64,000 bases of DNA, taken from NCBI RefSeq assembly GCF_002163835.1, contig NZ_CP019331.1, forward strand, positions 3,173,573 to 3,237,572, in the 5' to 3' direction. This stretch comes from Polaribacter sp. SA4-10. Its GTDB lineage: Bacteria; Bacteroidota; Bacteroidia; Flavobacteriales; Flavobacteriaceae. Both the position numbers and the translations under genes were made by a program. Positions 25,429 through 34,739 of this stretch are shown piece by piece. The first letter of the stretch is position 1. Each line of letters starts with the position of its first letter. The notes beneath the pieces are model-generated. The model was given only the letters and a program-made list of their open reading frames with translations. It was not told the DNA's origin and did not search any database.

Positions 25429-26205
25429 ATGAATTTACAACTAAAAAACAAAAATGCTTTAGTTTGTGGAAGCACACAAGGAATAGGAAAAGCAACAGCA
25501 ATTTTATTAGCAGAAGAAGGTGTGAACATCACTTTAGTTGCTAGAAATGAAGAGAAACTAAAAGCAGTTTTGGCAGAATTATCAAATGAAAATCAATGTC
25601 ATAGTTACTTGGTAGCAGATTTTTCTAAACCAGATGAATTAAAAAAAGTAATGGAAACTACAGATTGTAATTTTCATATTTTAGTAAACAATACTGGTGG
25701 CCCAAAAGGAGGAGAACTTTTAACTGCAACAACAACAGAACTGTTAAATGCATTTCAAATGCATATTGTTTGTAATCAAATTTTGGTGCAAGCCGTTGTT
25801 CCGTTTATGAAATCAGAAAAATATGGTAGAATTATTAACGTAATTTCTACCTCTGTAAAAGAACCAATTCCTGGTTTGGGAGTTTCAAATACAATTAGAA
25901 ATGCAGTTGGTAATTGGTCTAAAACATTGGCTTCTGAATTGGGGCAATTTCAAATTACAGTAAATAATGTCCTGCCAGGTTTTACAGATACAGCACGTTT
26001 AGATCAAATTATTAAGATAAAAGCACAAAAAGAAAACACAACTGAAGCAGAAATGGAACAAATAATGAAAAGCTATGTTCCTGCAAAACGTTTTGCGAAA
26101 CCAGAAGAAACCGCTGCTGCTGTAACTTTTTTAGCAAGTAAACAGGCAAGTTATATAAACGGAATTAACGTTCCTGTAGATGGAGGAAGAACCAAGAGTT
26201 TGTAG
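25429..26205 (+). CDS. Atypical SDR-family protein in the kynurenine cluster
   Basis: A 258-residue SDR-fold protein. The cofactor motif STQGIGKA (15-22) and NNTGG (87-91) are present, and the C-terminus NGINVPVDGGRT is typical. The catalytic YxxxK is replaced by SNTIR (153-157), although Ser140 remains. The change is shared by a recognisable SDR subgroup, so it is not simple decay. It may catalyse a different step or bind a cofactor for another purpose. Its position between the dehydrogenase and HaaO suggests a role in processing a muconate or oxo-acid intermediate. Confidence 0.75.
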   Translation: MNLQLKNKNALVCGSTQGIGKATAILLAEEGVNITLVARNEEKLKAVLAELSNENQCHSYLVADFSKPDELKKVMETTDCNFHILVNNTGGPKGGELLTATTTELLNAFQMHIVCNQILVQAVVPFMKSEKYGRIINVISTSVKEPIPGLGVSNTIRNAVGNWSKTLASELGQFQITVNNVLPGFTDTARLDQIIKIKAQKENTTEAEMEQIMKSYVPAKRFAKPEETAAAVTFLASKQASYINGINVPVDGGRTKSL

Positions 26206-26213
26206 TTTTTTTA

Positions 26214-26300
26214 GAAGCTATTTCCTGCTTTTTACGATATCTTTTTTCTGAAAAAGAAAAAAGGATGCTGTTTCAATCAGGGCTAAACTTGTTTGCTGAA
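26214..26300 (+). repeat. Dispersed 3'-UTR element, family R1, copy 2
   Basis: It begins GAAGCTATTTCCTGCTTTTT nine bases after the SDR stop codon and ends TTTCAATCAGGGCTAAAC with TTGTTTGCTGAATTCAG. The middle forms a hairpin, CTTTTTTCT with AGAAAAAAG. It is in the same orientation as the gene before it. Confidence 0.65.
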
Positions 26301-26377
26301 TTCAGTAATAAAAAGTAACAATTAGATAATTTTAAAGTCTACAATCTAAATATTCAATAACCTAAAAATCATAAAAT

Positions 26378-26908
26378 ATGAACTTAGTACAACCTTTAAA
26401 TTTTAAAAAGTGGATTGATGAAAATCGTCATTTATTAAAACCACCAGTTGGTAACAAGCAAGTTTGGGATAACGGTGAGTATATTGTTATGGTTGTTGGA
26501 GGCCCAAATAATAGAAAAGATTACCACTATAACGAAACGCCAGAATTTTTCTATCAAGTAGAAGGAGATATGATTTTAAAAATCATAGATGATAAAGGCG
26601 AACAAATTGATATAGAAATTAATGAAGGTGATATTTACTTATTGCCTGCAAAAGTACCGCATTCACCTCAAAGAATAGAAAATACAGTTGGCTTGGTTAT
26701 AGAATATCCACGTTCTAAAGGAATGTTAGATGCTTTAGAATGGTATTGCGAAAATTGTGGAAACCCTTTGTATAGAGAAGAATTTGCATTAGATAATATT
26801 GAAACGGATATGCCAATTATATTTGATAAATATTATTCTGACACTAAAAAATGTACTTGTGGTAATTGTGATACAGTAATGGAAGCACCTAAAAAGATAA
26901 AAGTTTAA
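26378..26908 (+). CDS. 3-hydroxyanthranilate 3,4-dioxygenase
   Basis: A 176-residue cupin dioxygenase that opens the ring of 3-hydroxyanthranilate to 2-amino-3-carboxymuconic 6-semialdehyde. The iron ligands are His50, Glu56 and His95, and substrate-binding arginines are Arg46 and Arg99. The C-terminal rubredoxin-like iron site of bacterial HaaO is present: Cys124/Cys127 and Cys161/Cys164. All expected residues are in place. It is followed after five bases by the phosphoesterase gene. Confidence 0.95.
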   Translation: MNLVQPLNFKKWIDENRHLLKPPVGNKQVWDNGEYIVMVVGGPNNRKDYHYNETPEFFYQVEGDMILKIIDDKGEQIDIEINEGDIYLLPAKVPHSPQRIENTVGLVIEYPRSKGMLDALEWYCENCGNPLYREEFALDNIETDMPIIFDKYYSDTKKCTCGNCDTVMEAPKKIKV

Positions 26909-26913
26909 ATACA

Positions 26914-27750
26914 TTGAAAAGAAGAAGTTTTTTAAAGAAAAGTTTTTATACTGCTCTTGGAGCAAGCGTCTTAACGGGCTTTTATTCGTGGAGAATTGAG
27001 CCTTTTTGGTTAGAATTTGTAAAAGTTAAAATGCCAATAAAAAATTTACCAACTCATTTAGTTGGTAAAACTATTATGCAAATAAGTGATATTCATGTTG
27101 GGAATAGATTTGATTGGAATTACATAATTGAATCTTTTGATAAAGCACAAAAATTGAATCCAGATTATGTGGTTTACACAGGAGATTATGTAGATTATGA
27201 AGATCAAGAACAATTAGAACATCTTAAAATAGTTCTAAAAAACTGTGTTAAGGGAAAAATTGCAACAGTAGGTGTTTTAGGAAATCATGATTATGGAGAA
27301 GATTGGTTAGAAGATGATGTTGCAAATTCAATTATAGATATTCTAAATAGTAGTGGAATTGAAACTTTACGGAATGAACAAAAAGAATATGAAGGGTTAA
27401 ATTTTATAGGAATAGATGATTTTTGGGGAACAAATTTTAAACCATCTAATGTGCTAGACTATATAGATTTAGAGAAACCGACTATAGCTTTATGTCATAA
27501 TCCTGATGTTTGTGATTTAGATATCTGGAACGGTTATAAAAGTTGGATTTTGGCTGGCCATACACATGGAGGACAAGTAAAACCACCTTTTTTAAAACCA
27601 CCAATTCTACCTGTAAAAAACAAGAAATATTCAGCAGGAAAAATTCCTTTAGATGATGGTAGAACATTATATATTAACAGAGCATTAGGGCATCTTTTTC
27701 AAGTTCGATTTAACGTAAGACCAGAAATAACAGTCTTTGAACTTGCCTAA
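26914..27750 (+). CDS. Exported metallophosphoesterase (Tat signal)
   Basis: A 278-residue calcineurin-like phosphoesterase starting at TTG. The N-terminus RRSFLKKS followed by a hydrophobic stretch is a twin-arginine (or anchor) signal. The metal motifs are DIH (59-61), GDYVDY, GNHD and GHTHGG. It resembles YkuE/LpxH-like phosphodiesterases of the membrane. It starts five bases after haaO, so it is co-transcribed with kynurenine genes, but no pathway role is obvious. Confidence 0.85.
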   Translation: MKRRSFLKKSFYTALGASVLTGFYSWRIEPFWLEFVKVKMPIKNLPTHLVGKTIMQISDIHVGNRFDWNYIIESFDKAQKLNPDYVVYTGDYVDYEDQEQLEHLKIVLKNCVKGKIATVGVLGNHDYGEDWLEDDVANSIIDILNSSGIETLRNEQKEYEGLNFIGIDDFWGTNFKPSNVLDYIDLEKPTIALCHNPDVCDLDIWNGYKSWILAGHTHGGQVKPPFLKPPILPVKNKKYSAGKIPLDDGRTLYINRALGHLFQVRFNVRPEITVFELA

Positions 27751-27794
27751 ATATTAAAATATTGCATTAATTTATATATTATATAATTACAAAT

Positions 27795-28880
27795 ATGGAA
27801 AGAAGAAAACTGCGTATTAACGGACATTCACATTTATTACCTTATCCAGAAGAAATCCCTCAATTTATGAAGGATAAAGAAATTTTTTGGGTAGATGATG
27901 AGCGGAAGCATATGTTACAAAAAGGATGGAAACGTCCTGTAACAGATTCTAGTTTTTTCTTAGATGAGAAATTACTTTGGATGGAAAAAAATAAGATTGA
28001 CCATGCTGTAGTTTTAAATCTTTCTCAATTATATGGAAATGGTTTGCGTTTAGAAGAAATGAAAAAAGCCTTGCGTTTTCAGAATGATTTTAATGCAAAA
28101 GTGCAACACAATCATCCTAGTAAATTTACCTGTGGTTTTGTTGTGCATCCAGGTTTTATTTATGGTGCATTAGATGAAATGAAACGTTGTGTAGAAGAGT
28201 TGGGTTTAAAAGTATTGTGTTTACCAACTCATTTTATGGATTCTATTGGGCAATGGAGATCTGTTTTTGACGAAGAAAATGACCGTATTTTTGAGTTAGC
28301 AGATAAATATAAGTTAGCCATAGAAATTCATCCATATGATGGAGATAAAATGATAAAATTAGAAAACACCAATTGGCGTTTTCATTTAATTTGGATGCTT
28401 GCTCAATGTGGTGATGCGTATCACTTTTATACGTTAAACGGAATGCAAGAACGTTTCCCAAATATTAGAACGTGTTTTGCTCACGGAGGTCAATTGGCAC
28501 AAATGAATTTAGGAAGAAGAATTCAAGGTTTTGATGGAAGGCCAGATTTATTTGAAGGAAAAACACACCCAAGAAAAGCAGTTGGTCATCCAAATATTTT
28601 TTTTGATACCTTAGTTCACGATACAGATTCTTTGAGTTTAATGTTTAAAAGACAAGGAACAAAACAAGTTTTAATGGGATTAGATGATCCTTATCCTTTA
28701 GGAGAAATGGAAAGTGATGCACAGTCTTCCTATCCAGGTAAAATTTTAGATTTAGCGATAAAGAAAAATATTATTACTGAAACTGAAAAAGGTCAAATTT
28801 GGGAAGATAATGTGTTGCAGTGGTTGTTTGGAGATGACGAAAAAGCAAAACAAGAGTTGATTCGTAAGATATTGCAGTAA
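27795..28880 (+). CDS. 2-amino-3-carboxymuconate-6-semialdehyde decarboxylase (ACMSD)-like amidohydrolase
   Basis: A 361-residue amidohydrolase-superfamily decarboxylase. The first metal motif is HSH (11-13), followed by the histidines in EIHPYDG and CFAHGGQ and the aspartate in MGLDDPYPLGE. ACMSD removes CO2 from the HaaO product, sending it to 2-aminomuconic semialdehyde rather than to quinolinate and NAD. Location at the end of the cluster that has both HaaO and the semialdehyde dehydrogenase fits this function. Confidence 0.85.
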   Translation: MERRKLRINGHSHLLPYPEEIPQFMKDKEIFWVDDERKHMLQKGWKRPVTDSSFFLDEKLLWMEKNKIDHAVVLNLSQLYGNGLRLEEMKKALRFQNDFNAKVQHNHPSKFTCGFVVHPGFIYGALDEMKRCVEELGLKVLCLPTHFMDSIGQWRSVFDEENDRIFELADKYKLAIEIHPYDGDKMIKLENTNWRFHLIWMLAQCGDAYHFYTLNGMQERFPNIRTCFAHGGQLAQMNLGRRIQGFDGRPDLFEGKTHPRKAVGHPNIFFDTLVHDTDSLSLMFKRQGTKQVLMGLDDPYPLGEMESDAQSSYPGKILDLAIKKNIITETEKGQIWEDNVLQWLFGDDEKAKQELIRKILQ

Positions 28881-28888
28881 GTATTAAA

Positions 28889-28952
28889 TTTACAGTCGCA
28901 GTTTTTAGTAATGTATTGGCTGAAAACTGCAACTGAAAACTACCAGTTACCC
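28889..28952. repeat. Imperfect palindromic repeat after the ACMSD gene
   Basis: GTCGCAGTTTTTAG and CTGAAAACTGCAAC form inverted arms, and ACTGAAAACT follows. No gene is seen in the 285 bases to the DUF2141 gene; this structure may end the cluster mRNA although there is no T run. Confidence 0.4.
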
Positions 28953-29165
28953 TTGACATTGTTTTAAAACTTCTTAAGCTCTTTCTAACATAAAATGCAA
29001 CACCTATTTTTTCCTGATAAAGTAATTCTGTATTTTTATCTGTCAAAAGCAATATAACCTAAGTTTAAAAATGCTTTTTGTATTCGAGTTTAATGTTGAG
29101 TTGGTCCTGTTACATCTAAGGCAATAAAAAGTCCGAGGAATAAAAATGTTTTTTTTGAATTAGAA

Positions 29166-29594
29166 CTAGTTTACTTTTATAGTAATAGTTTTATTTTTTT
29201 CTAAGTTAAATTTAGAATCTTTATACTTTGGAGGTCCCATAAAACCTGTTGCATCATTAGATATTCCTATTGGTTCTTTTGGAATTCCAAAAAAATTTGT
29301 GTCCATTTTTTTGTTGTCATTTGCATCATGGAAAGCTGAAATTGCATAAATTCCTTTTGGTAAGTTTTTAAAAATAACGACAGACTTTTTGTTATTTACT
29401 TTTACAGTTTCTCCTCTATAGCTCTTCTTTAAAAAGCTAGCTTCTTCATTATAAAGCGCTACAAAAAGATTTCCTTTATCTGATTTCATTCCAGAAAACG
29501 CTACTCTTAAATCAATTTTTTCTTTTTCTTGTTGCGCATTTGTTGTGTTTATAATACTAAAAATGAATGTCGCTATTAAGAGTGTTTTTTTCAT
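29166..29594 (-). CDS. DUF2141 secreted protein
   Basis: A 142-residue exported protein; the Met at 29594 is preferred because a signal peptide follows directly (cleavage near NAQQ). The DUF2141 domain is shown by LRVAFSGMKSDKGNLFVALYN and the segment GIYAISAFHDANDNKKMDTN. The family is small, periplasmic and of unknown function, often seen in Bacteroidetes and alphaproteobacteria. It is monocistronic. Confidence 0.85.
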   Translation of the reverse strand: MKKTLLIATFIFSIINTTNAQQEKEKIDLRVAFSGMKSDKGNLFVALYNEEASFLKKSYRGETVKVNNKKSVVIFKNLPKGIYAISAFHDANDNKKMDTNFFGIPKEPIGISNDATGFMGPPKYKDSKFNLEKNKTITIKVN

Positions 29595-29762
29595 CGTTGC
29601 TTTTTTAATAGTATTCAAATATCTGATGTTTTTTTGCGATGTTTATACAAGAACAATACCAAATGTTGTTTTTTGTTTCTCAGTTGTAAATTTAGTTGGT
29701 AATTTCTATTTATAATTTAATTTGATGAAAAATTTTAGGGTTTTCTATCTTTTTTTAAATAC

Positions 29763-29883
29763 GTTTATCCCTGATTGAGTGGTCTTTTTGAGCTCGTTGA
29801 GGTTGTCTTTAATAATAATACATTTTTATTAAAAGTAGCATGCGAAGCAAAAATAGCGAGTAAGGAAAGCAGGAAATAGCTTC
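29763..29883 (-). repeat. Dispersed 3'-UTR element, family R1, copy 3
   Basis: On the minus strand it begins GAAGCTATTTCCTGCTTTCC and ends CTCAATCAGGGATAAAC. It starts about 20 bases after the stop of the unknown gene at 29904-30425 and has its orientation. The middle differs from the other copies. Confidence 0.55.
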
Positions 29884-29903
29884 TAGAAAAAAAACGAATG
29901 TAA

Positions 29904-30425
29904 CTATATTTCCAATTTAATTTGTTGTAGCGTTTTATCTGAATTGATGAATTCTGAAACAATTTCAAAATACAAATCATCAATAGTTGCGTCAAAATAT
30001 TTTGTCCATTTATCATCAGAAAATAGATGATTTATTTGTTTTATTTTTTTTTGAGCTTCAGAAAAAGTAAATAAATAATTTATTGAATTTTCTTTTTTAG
30101 TTTGAATTTTTGCTGACTTATTTTTAAAATCTACATCAATGAAATATATTTTTTCAGATGAGTTAATAGGATAGAAGTCAATCCATTTTGCAAATCCAAT
30201 AACGTTTTTTTGATTCTTATAGCTATCGTTTGAAATTAATTTCCATCTACAATTGGCAACTCTTCCCCAATGATTCGATTTCCTGTAAACGCCTTCTTCA
30301 GTATAAAAATAGCTGCTTTCAGATTTACTTTTGTAGTTGGTGTCTTCTGGAAACTCAAAGTCATCAACTTGTATGAATTCACAAAAAGTATGTTTAAAAA
30401 AATTGTGTTGGTTGTAGGTTTTCAA
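29904..30425 (-). CDS. Hypothetical protein
   Basis: A 173-residue protein without signal peptide or membrane helix. It contains aromatic-rich segments such as YRKSNHWGRVANCRWKL (about 48-64) and FAKWIDFYP. The pattern suggests a small beta-rich globular protein, and similar proteins probably exist in other flavobacteria, but no family is recognised. It is followed by an R1 element and has no close neighbour on its strand. Confidence 0.65.
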   Translation of the reverse strand: MKTYNQHNFFKHTFCEFIQVDDFEFPEDTNYKSKSESSYFYTEEGVYRKSNHWGRVANCRWKLISNDSYKNQKNVIGFAKWIDFYPINSSEKIYFIDVDFKNKSAKIQTKKENSINYLFTFSEAQKKIKQINHLFSDDKWTKYFDATIDDLYFEIVSEFINSDKTLQQIKLEI

Positions 30426-30514
30426 AATTGATATTTAAAATGTTTTGCGAAAATAATGAAGCAATATGAATAATCATAAAGAGATTGTTTTTGTTTCTCA
30501 TTTTTAACTAAAAA

Positions 30515-30544
30515 AAAACGCAATCAAATTAATGATTGCGTTTT
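30515..30544. terminator. Bidirectional terminator downstream of dnaK
   Basis: CGCAATCA (30519-30526) and TGATTGCG (30533-30540) pair around six bases, with A and T runs on both sides. Confidence 0.75.
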
Positions 30545-30551
30545 ATTTATT

Positions 30552-30665
30552 TAAGAAAGTATATTTTCTTTCTTAGAAGACCCCAAATCAAGTTTGGATT
30601 CTTTCGAGAAGATCCCTCTTTTCATCGTGATAAGCGATATGTAAAGATTTGTTTTACAAATCTAA
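30552..30665. repeat. Cluster of small hairpins in the dnaK 3' region
   Basis: TAAGAAAG/CTTTCTTA (30552-30575), CCAAA/TTTGG (about 30583-30597) and AGATTTGT/ACAAATCT (about 30645-30663) lie in a row between the dnaK stop and its terminator. They could stabilise the mRNA end. Confidence 0.4.
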
Positions 30666-30673
30666 CATCCTGC

Positions 30674-32575
30674 TTACTTTACTTCTTCGAAATCTACATC
30701 TTCAACATTGTCTCCTTGAGCATCTGCTTCAGGTTGATCTTGTTGTGCGCCAGCATCAGCTCCTTCAGCCCCACCTTGTGCAGCATACATCTCTTCAGAT
30801 GCAACTTTCCAAGCTTCGTTGATAGTTGCTAAAGCAGTATCAATAGATGCTAAGTCTTTAGATTCATGTGCAGCTTTTAATTCAACTAAAGCAGCTTCAA
30901 TTGGTCCTTTTTTATCATCAGATAATTTCTCGCCAAATTCTTTTAATTGTTTTTCCGTTTGGAAAATCATAGAATCTGCTTCGTTGATTTTTTCTGCAGT
31001 TTCTTTTGCAGCTTTATCAGCATCAGCATTTTCTTCTGCTTCTTGTCTCATTTTAGCGATGTCTTCTTCAGATAATCCAGAAGAAGCTTCAATTCTAATT
31101 TCATGAGATTTGTTTGTTCCTTTGTCTAAAGCAGAAACTTTAATAATACCATTTGCATCAATATCAAAAGTAACTTCAACTTGAGGAATTCCTCTTTGTG
31201 CAGGAGGTAAACCATCTAAGTGGAAACGACCAATTGTATTATTATCTGCAGCCATAGCTCTTTCACCTTGTAAAACGTGAATTTCTACTGATGGTTGATT
31301 GTCTACTGCTGTAGAGAATACTTGAGACTTTTTTGTAGGAATAGTTGTGTTTGCATCAATTAATTTTGTGAAAACATTCCCCATTGTTTCAATTCCTAAT
31401 GATAAAGGTGTAACGTCTAATAACAATACATCTTTTACATCACCAGATAAAACTCCACCTTGAATAGCAGCTCCTAAAGCAACAACTTCATCAGGGTTTA
31501 CACCTTTACTTGGCGCTTTTCCAAAGAATTTTTCAACAGCTTCTTGTACAGCAGGTATTCTTGTAGAACCACCAACTAAAACAATCTCATCTATTTCATC
31601 TAAAGTTAAATCAGCATTTTTTAATGCAGTTTTACAAGGTGCGATCGTTCTTTTTACTAAATCGTCAATTAATTGCTCAAATTTAGATCTAGATAAAGTT
31701 CTTACTAAGTGTTTTGGTCCACTAGCAGTAGCAGTAACATATGGTAAGTTAATTTCTGTTGAAGTAGTAGAAGATAATTCAATCTTCGCTTTTTCAGCAG
31801 CTTCTTTTAAACGTTGTAAAGACATTGGGTCTTCACGTAAATCGATTCCTTCGTCAGATTTAAATTCTTCAGCTAACCAGTTAATGATTTTTTCATCAAC
31901 ATCATCACCACCTAAATGCGTATCTCCATCAGTAGCTAATACTTCAAAAACGCCATCTCCTAATTCTAAGATAGAAACATCATGTGTTCCACCACCAAAA
32001 TCAAAAACAACAATTTTTTTATCGTCATGAGATTTGTCTAAACCGTAAGCCAATGCAGCAGCAGTAGGTTCGTTTATAATTCTTTTTACTTGTAAACCTG
32101 CAATTTCACCAGCTTCTTTAGTAGCTTGTCTTTGCGCATCGTTAAAATATGCTGGTACAGTAATTACTGCTTCAGTAACTTCCGTTCCTAAATAGTCTTC
32201 AGCAGTTTTTTTCATTTTTTGTAACACCATTGCAGAAATTTCTTGAGGCGTATATAAACGACCATCAATATCTACTCTTGGTGTATCATTATCTCCTTTT
32301 ACTACTTTATAAGGAACTCTTTTTGCTTCCTTAGTAGATTCAGAAAATTTATTTCCCATAAAACGTTTAATAGAATAAACAGTTTTTGTTGGGTTTGTTA
32401 CTGCTTGTCTTTTAGCAGGGTCACCAACTTTACGTTCTCCTCCTTCTACAAAGGCAACAATAGATGGTGTAGTTCTTTTTCCTTCCGAGTTAGGGATTAC
32501 AACTGGCTCATTTCCTTCCATTACAGAGACACACGAGTTTGTTGTACCTAAATCAATTCCTATAATCTTACTCAT
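30674..32575 (-). CDS. dnaK: Chaperone DnaK (Hsp70)
   Basis: A 633-residue Hsp70. The ATPase domain has [14 protein letters not shown] at the N-terminus and [12 protein letters not shown]; the substrate domain starts after [16 protein letters not shown]. The disordered C-terminal tail ends in EDVDFEEVK, the usual co-chaperone-binding acidic end. It folds and protects proteins with DnaJ and GrpE, whose genes are not nearby. The upstream region shows no exact TAnnTTTG box or CIRCE repeat. Confidence 0.98.
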   Translation of the reverse strand: MSKIIGIDLGTTNSCVSVMEGNEPVVIPNSEGKRTTPSIVAFVEGGERKVGDPAKRQAVTNPTKTVYSIKRFMGNKFSESTKEAKRVPYKVVKGDNDTPRVDIDGRLYTPQEISAMVLQKMKKTAEDYLGTEVTEAVITVPAYFNDAQRQATKEAGEIAGLQVKRIINEPTAAALAYGLDKSHDDKKIVVFDFGGGTHDVSILELGDGVFEVLATDGDTHLGGDDVDEKIINWLAEEFKSDEGIDLREDPMSLQRLKEAAEKAKIELSSTTSTEINLPYVTATASGPKHLVRTLSRSKFEQLIDDLVKRTIAPCKTALKNADLTLDEIDEIVLVGGSTRIPAVQEAVEKFFGKAPSKGVNPDEVVALGAAIQGGVLSGDVKDVLLLDVTPLSLGIETMGNVFTKLIDANTTIPTKKSQVFSTAVDNQPSVEIHVLQGERAMAADNNTIGRFHLDGLPPAQRGIPQVEVTFDIDANGIIKVSALDKGTNKSHEIRIEASSGLSEEDIAKMRQEAEENADADKAAKETAEKINEADSMIFQTEKQLKEFGEKLSDDKKGPIEAALVELKAAHESKDLASIDTALATINEAWKVASEEMYAAQGGAEGADAGAQQDQPEADAQGDNVEDVDFEEVK

Positions 32576-32746
32576 AATTTTTAGTTTATGTTTTTAAATT
32601 CTTGTTTCAATTTTACATTTTCTATTAGTCAAAGGGTGTGCCAACCGCTGTTTGACTGTAAAATGTCAGTTTTTAAAAAAAATAAAGAAAATATTTGTGA
32701 CATATTGACATAAAGTGTGTCTGTATAATAGAGATGTTTTAAGTAT

Positions 32747-32776
32747 TTGAATTCAATAAATATTTTCTTATATTTG
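32747..32776 (+). promoter_or_regulatory. Promoter of the DUF2853 gene
   Basis: TTG (32747-32749) lies 19 bases before TATATTTG (32769-32776), predicting a leader of about 45 bases. Confidence 0.65.
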
Positions 32777-32828
32777 AATAGTTTAAGAAATAAACATTAT
32801 ATTATTAATATAATTTTAAAAAAAAATC

Positions 32829-33167
32829 ATGAATAAATTTGACGAAAAGGTAGCACAGTATTCTAAATTTATGGATGATAAAGGTCTTAAATATGATGCG
32901 GATTTATTAAAAGCTGTGACAAAAGGATTAGGACCATCAATTTATAAAAGAGATGCTGAAACTATTTCTGGTTCTGATGCAAAGGAATTCGTAACTGTAA
33001 AGAAAAACTTTTTGATAAAAAAATTAGGCTTGCCTGATGGTCCAAAATTAGACGAAGCAATTGCAAAAGTTGTTGAAGCTATTGGAAAATCGGAAAGAAG
33101 TAAATACAGAGCAGTACTTTACTATATGTTAGCTGTTGAATTTGGAAAACAATCTATTTATAAATAA
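32829..33167 (+). CDS. DUF2853 family protein
   Basis: A 112-residue all-helical protein, MNKFDEKVAQYSKFM at the start and RSKYRAVLYYMLAVEFGK near the end, matching DUF2853. Family members are small cytoplasmic proteins found in Bacteroidetes and some proteobacteria; the function is unknown. It has its own promoter and terminator and so is expressed alone. Confidence 0.85.
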   Translation: MNKFDEKVAQYSKFMDDKGLKYDADLLKAVTKGLGPSIYKRDAETISGSDAKEFVTVKKNFLIKKLGLPDGPKLDEAIAKVVEAIGKSERSKYRAVLYYMLAVEFGKQSIYK

Positions 33168-33189
33168 AATATAAATTTTATTATATATA

Positions 33190-33220
33190 AAAAAATCCAA
33201 CTCTTTGAGTTGGATTTTTT
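33190..33220 (+). terminator. Terminator of the DUF2853 gene
   Basis: AATCCAACTC and GAGTTGGATT pair around TTT, followed by T residues. Confidence 0.85.
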
Positions 33221-33254
33221 ACATTTACAGCGATTTATTTCTAAAAAATTATGA

Positions 33255-34679
33255 ATGTCGCAATTTATTAGTGTTTTTGATATGTTGAAGATTGGTGTTG
33301 GGCCATCAAGTTCGCATACATTAGGTCCTTGGAGAGCTGCCCAACAGTGGATTTTAAAATTAAAAGAAAAGGAACATTTTTTTTTGATTGATGAAATCAA
33401 AATAGATTTATATGGTTCTTTATCTTTAACAGGAAAAGGGCATGCTACAGATTTGGCAATTTTATTAGGATTAAGTGGTACAGACCCAGAATACATTCCT
33501 ATTGAAGATATCGACGAAATAATTAAAGGTATTAAAGAAACTTCATTGTTGTTTTTGAACAACGAGAAAATGATTTCTTTTTCTACTGAAAACATTAAAT
33601 TTAACAAAGAGTTTTTACCATTAAACCCTAATGGAATGACATTTACAGGGTTTTGTAATGGTGACGTTATTTCTAAAGAAACTTATTTTTCAATAGGAGG
33701 AGGTTTCATTATTCAAGAAAAAGACTCTTTATCCGAAGAAATAGAAATATCAAAACAAAATTTTCCTTTCCCAATGAATAAAGCACTTCAATTAGAACAA
33801 TATTGTGAAAAAGAAAATTTATTAATTTCAGATATTGTTTATCAGAATGAATTGGTTTTAAATTCTGGGGATAAAATAGATTTTGAAATCAATAGAATTT
33901 GGGAAACCATGTTAGAATGTATGTATGTTGGTTGTCATTCTAAAGGAATTCTTCCAGGTGGATTAAATGTAAAAAGAAGAGCTGCAGAAACTCATGATAA
34001 ATTAATAAAAGATAGTTCTTATACAAATCCAAAAGAATGGATTACTGCAATTAGAAGTACAGAGGTAAAATTTAGAGAAATTTTAAAATGGGTAAGTTGT
34101 TTTGCGCTCTCTGTAAATGAAGTAAATGCTTCTTTAGGAAGAGTTGTAACTGCACCAACTAATGGAAGTGCAGGAGTAATTCCTGCAGTTTTAATGTATT
34201 ATTTAGTAATTGAAAATCATGAGGCTGACTTTAAGCAGATTAAAAAATTCTTACTAGTTGCTGGAGAAATTGGAAGTATTTTTAAGAAAAATGCCACTAT
34301 TTCAGCTGCAATGGGAGGTTGTCAAGCAGAAATTGGAGTGTCATCTGCAATGGCAGCGGCAGCGTTAACAGAATTGTTAGGTGGAACGCCAGCACAAAGT
34401 TTGGTTGCAGCAGAAATTGCAATGGAACATCATTTAGGTTTAACATGTGATCCAATTGGTGGTTTGGTTCAAATTCCTTGTATAGAAAGAAATGCAATGG
34501 GAGCAATTAAAGCAATTAATGCAGCAGAAATGGCTTTAGATACAGATCCAAAAGAAACAAAAGTTCCGTTAGATAAAGTGATTGATACAATGTGGGAAAC
34601 AGCAAAAGACATGAACAAAAATTACAAAGAAACTTCTGAAGGTGGTTTGGCAGTTACTGTTAGATTGGTAGATTGTTAA
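33255..34679 (+). CDS. sdaA: L-serine ammonia-lyase, iron-sulfur type (single chain)
   Basis: A 474-residue L-serine deaminase that makes pyruvate and ammonia using a [4Fe-4S] cluster. The N-terminal domain has the family signature [15 protein letters not shown], and the C-terminal catalytic domain has conserved cysteines in [17 protein letters not shown] and QIPCIERNA. It is the single-chain form (alpha and beta parts fused). It could drain serine made by the SerB-SerA fusion into pyruvate. Confidence 0.95.
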   Translation: MSQFISVFDMLKIGVGPSSSHTLGPWRAAQQWILKLKEKEHFFLIDEIKIDLYGSLSLTGKGHATDLAILLGLSGTDPEYIPIEDIDEIIKGIKETSLLFLNNEKMISFSTENIKFNKEFLPLNPNGMTFTGFCNGDVISKETYFSIGGGFIIQEKDSLSEEIEISKQNFPFPMNKALQLEQYCEKENLLISDIVYQNELVLNSGDKIDFEINRIWETMLECMYVGCHSKGILPGGLNVKRRAAETHDKLIKDSSYTNPKEWITAIRSTEVKFREILKWVSCFALSVNEVNASLGRVVTAPTNGSAGVIPAVLMYYLVIENHEADFKQIKKFLLVAGEIGSIFKKNATISAAMGGCQAEIGVSSAMAAAALTELLGGTPAQSLVAAEIAMEHHLGLTCDPIGGLVQIPCIERNAMGAIKAINAAEMALDTDPKETKVPLDKVIDTMWETAKDMNKNYKETSEGGLAVTVRLVDC

Positions 34680-34680
34680 A

Positions 34681-34716
34681 AAAAAGCCCAAAAGCTTTTT
34701 AAGACTTTTGGGCTTT
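34681..34716. terminator. Bidirectional terminator between sdaA and the rhodopsin gene
   Basis: AAAGCCCAAAAG (34683-34694) and CTTTTGGGCTTT (34705-34716) form a perfect 12-bp stem. It can serve both converging genes. Confidence 0.8.
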
Positions 34717-34739
34717 CAGAAAAAACTAACTAAACAATG

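Noticed and set aside
28774..29052. 92-residue open frame on the minus strand overlapping the ACMSD gene
   Set aside because: It covers the end of a well-supported gene and a palindromic repeat; the composition is not protein-like.
30819..31106. Ser/Ala-rich open frame opposite dnaK
   Set aside because: A shadow of the dnaK coding sequence in the antisense frame.
32576..32828. CIRCE or sigma-32 type heat-shock site before dnaK
   Set aside because: No CIRCE-like inverted repeat or sigma-32-like promoter could be found in the region.
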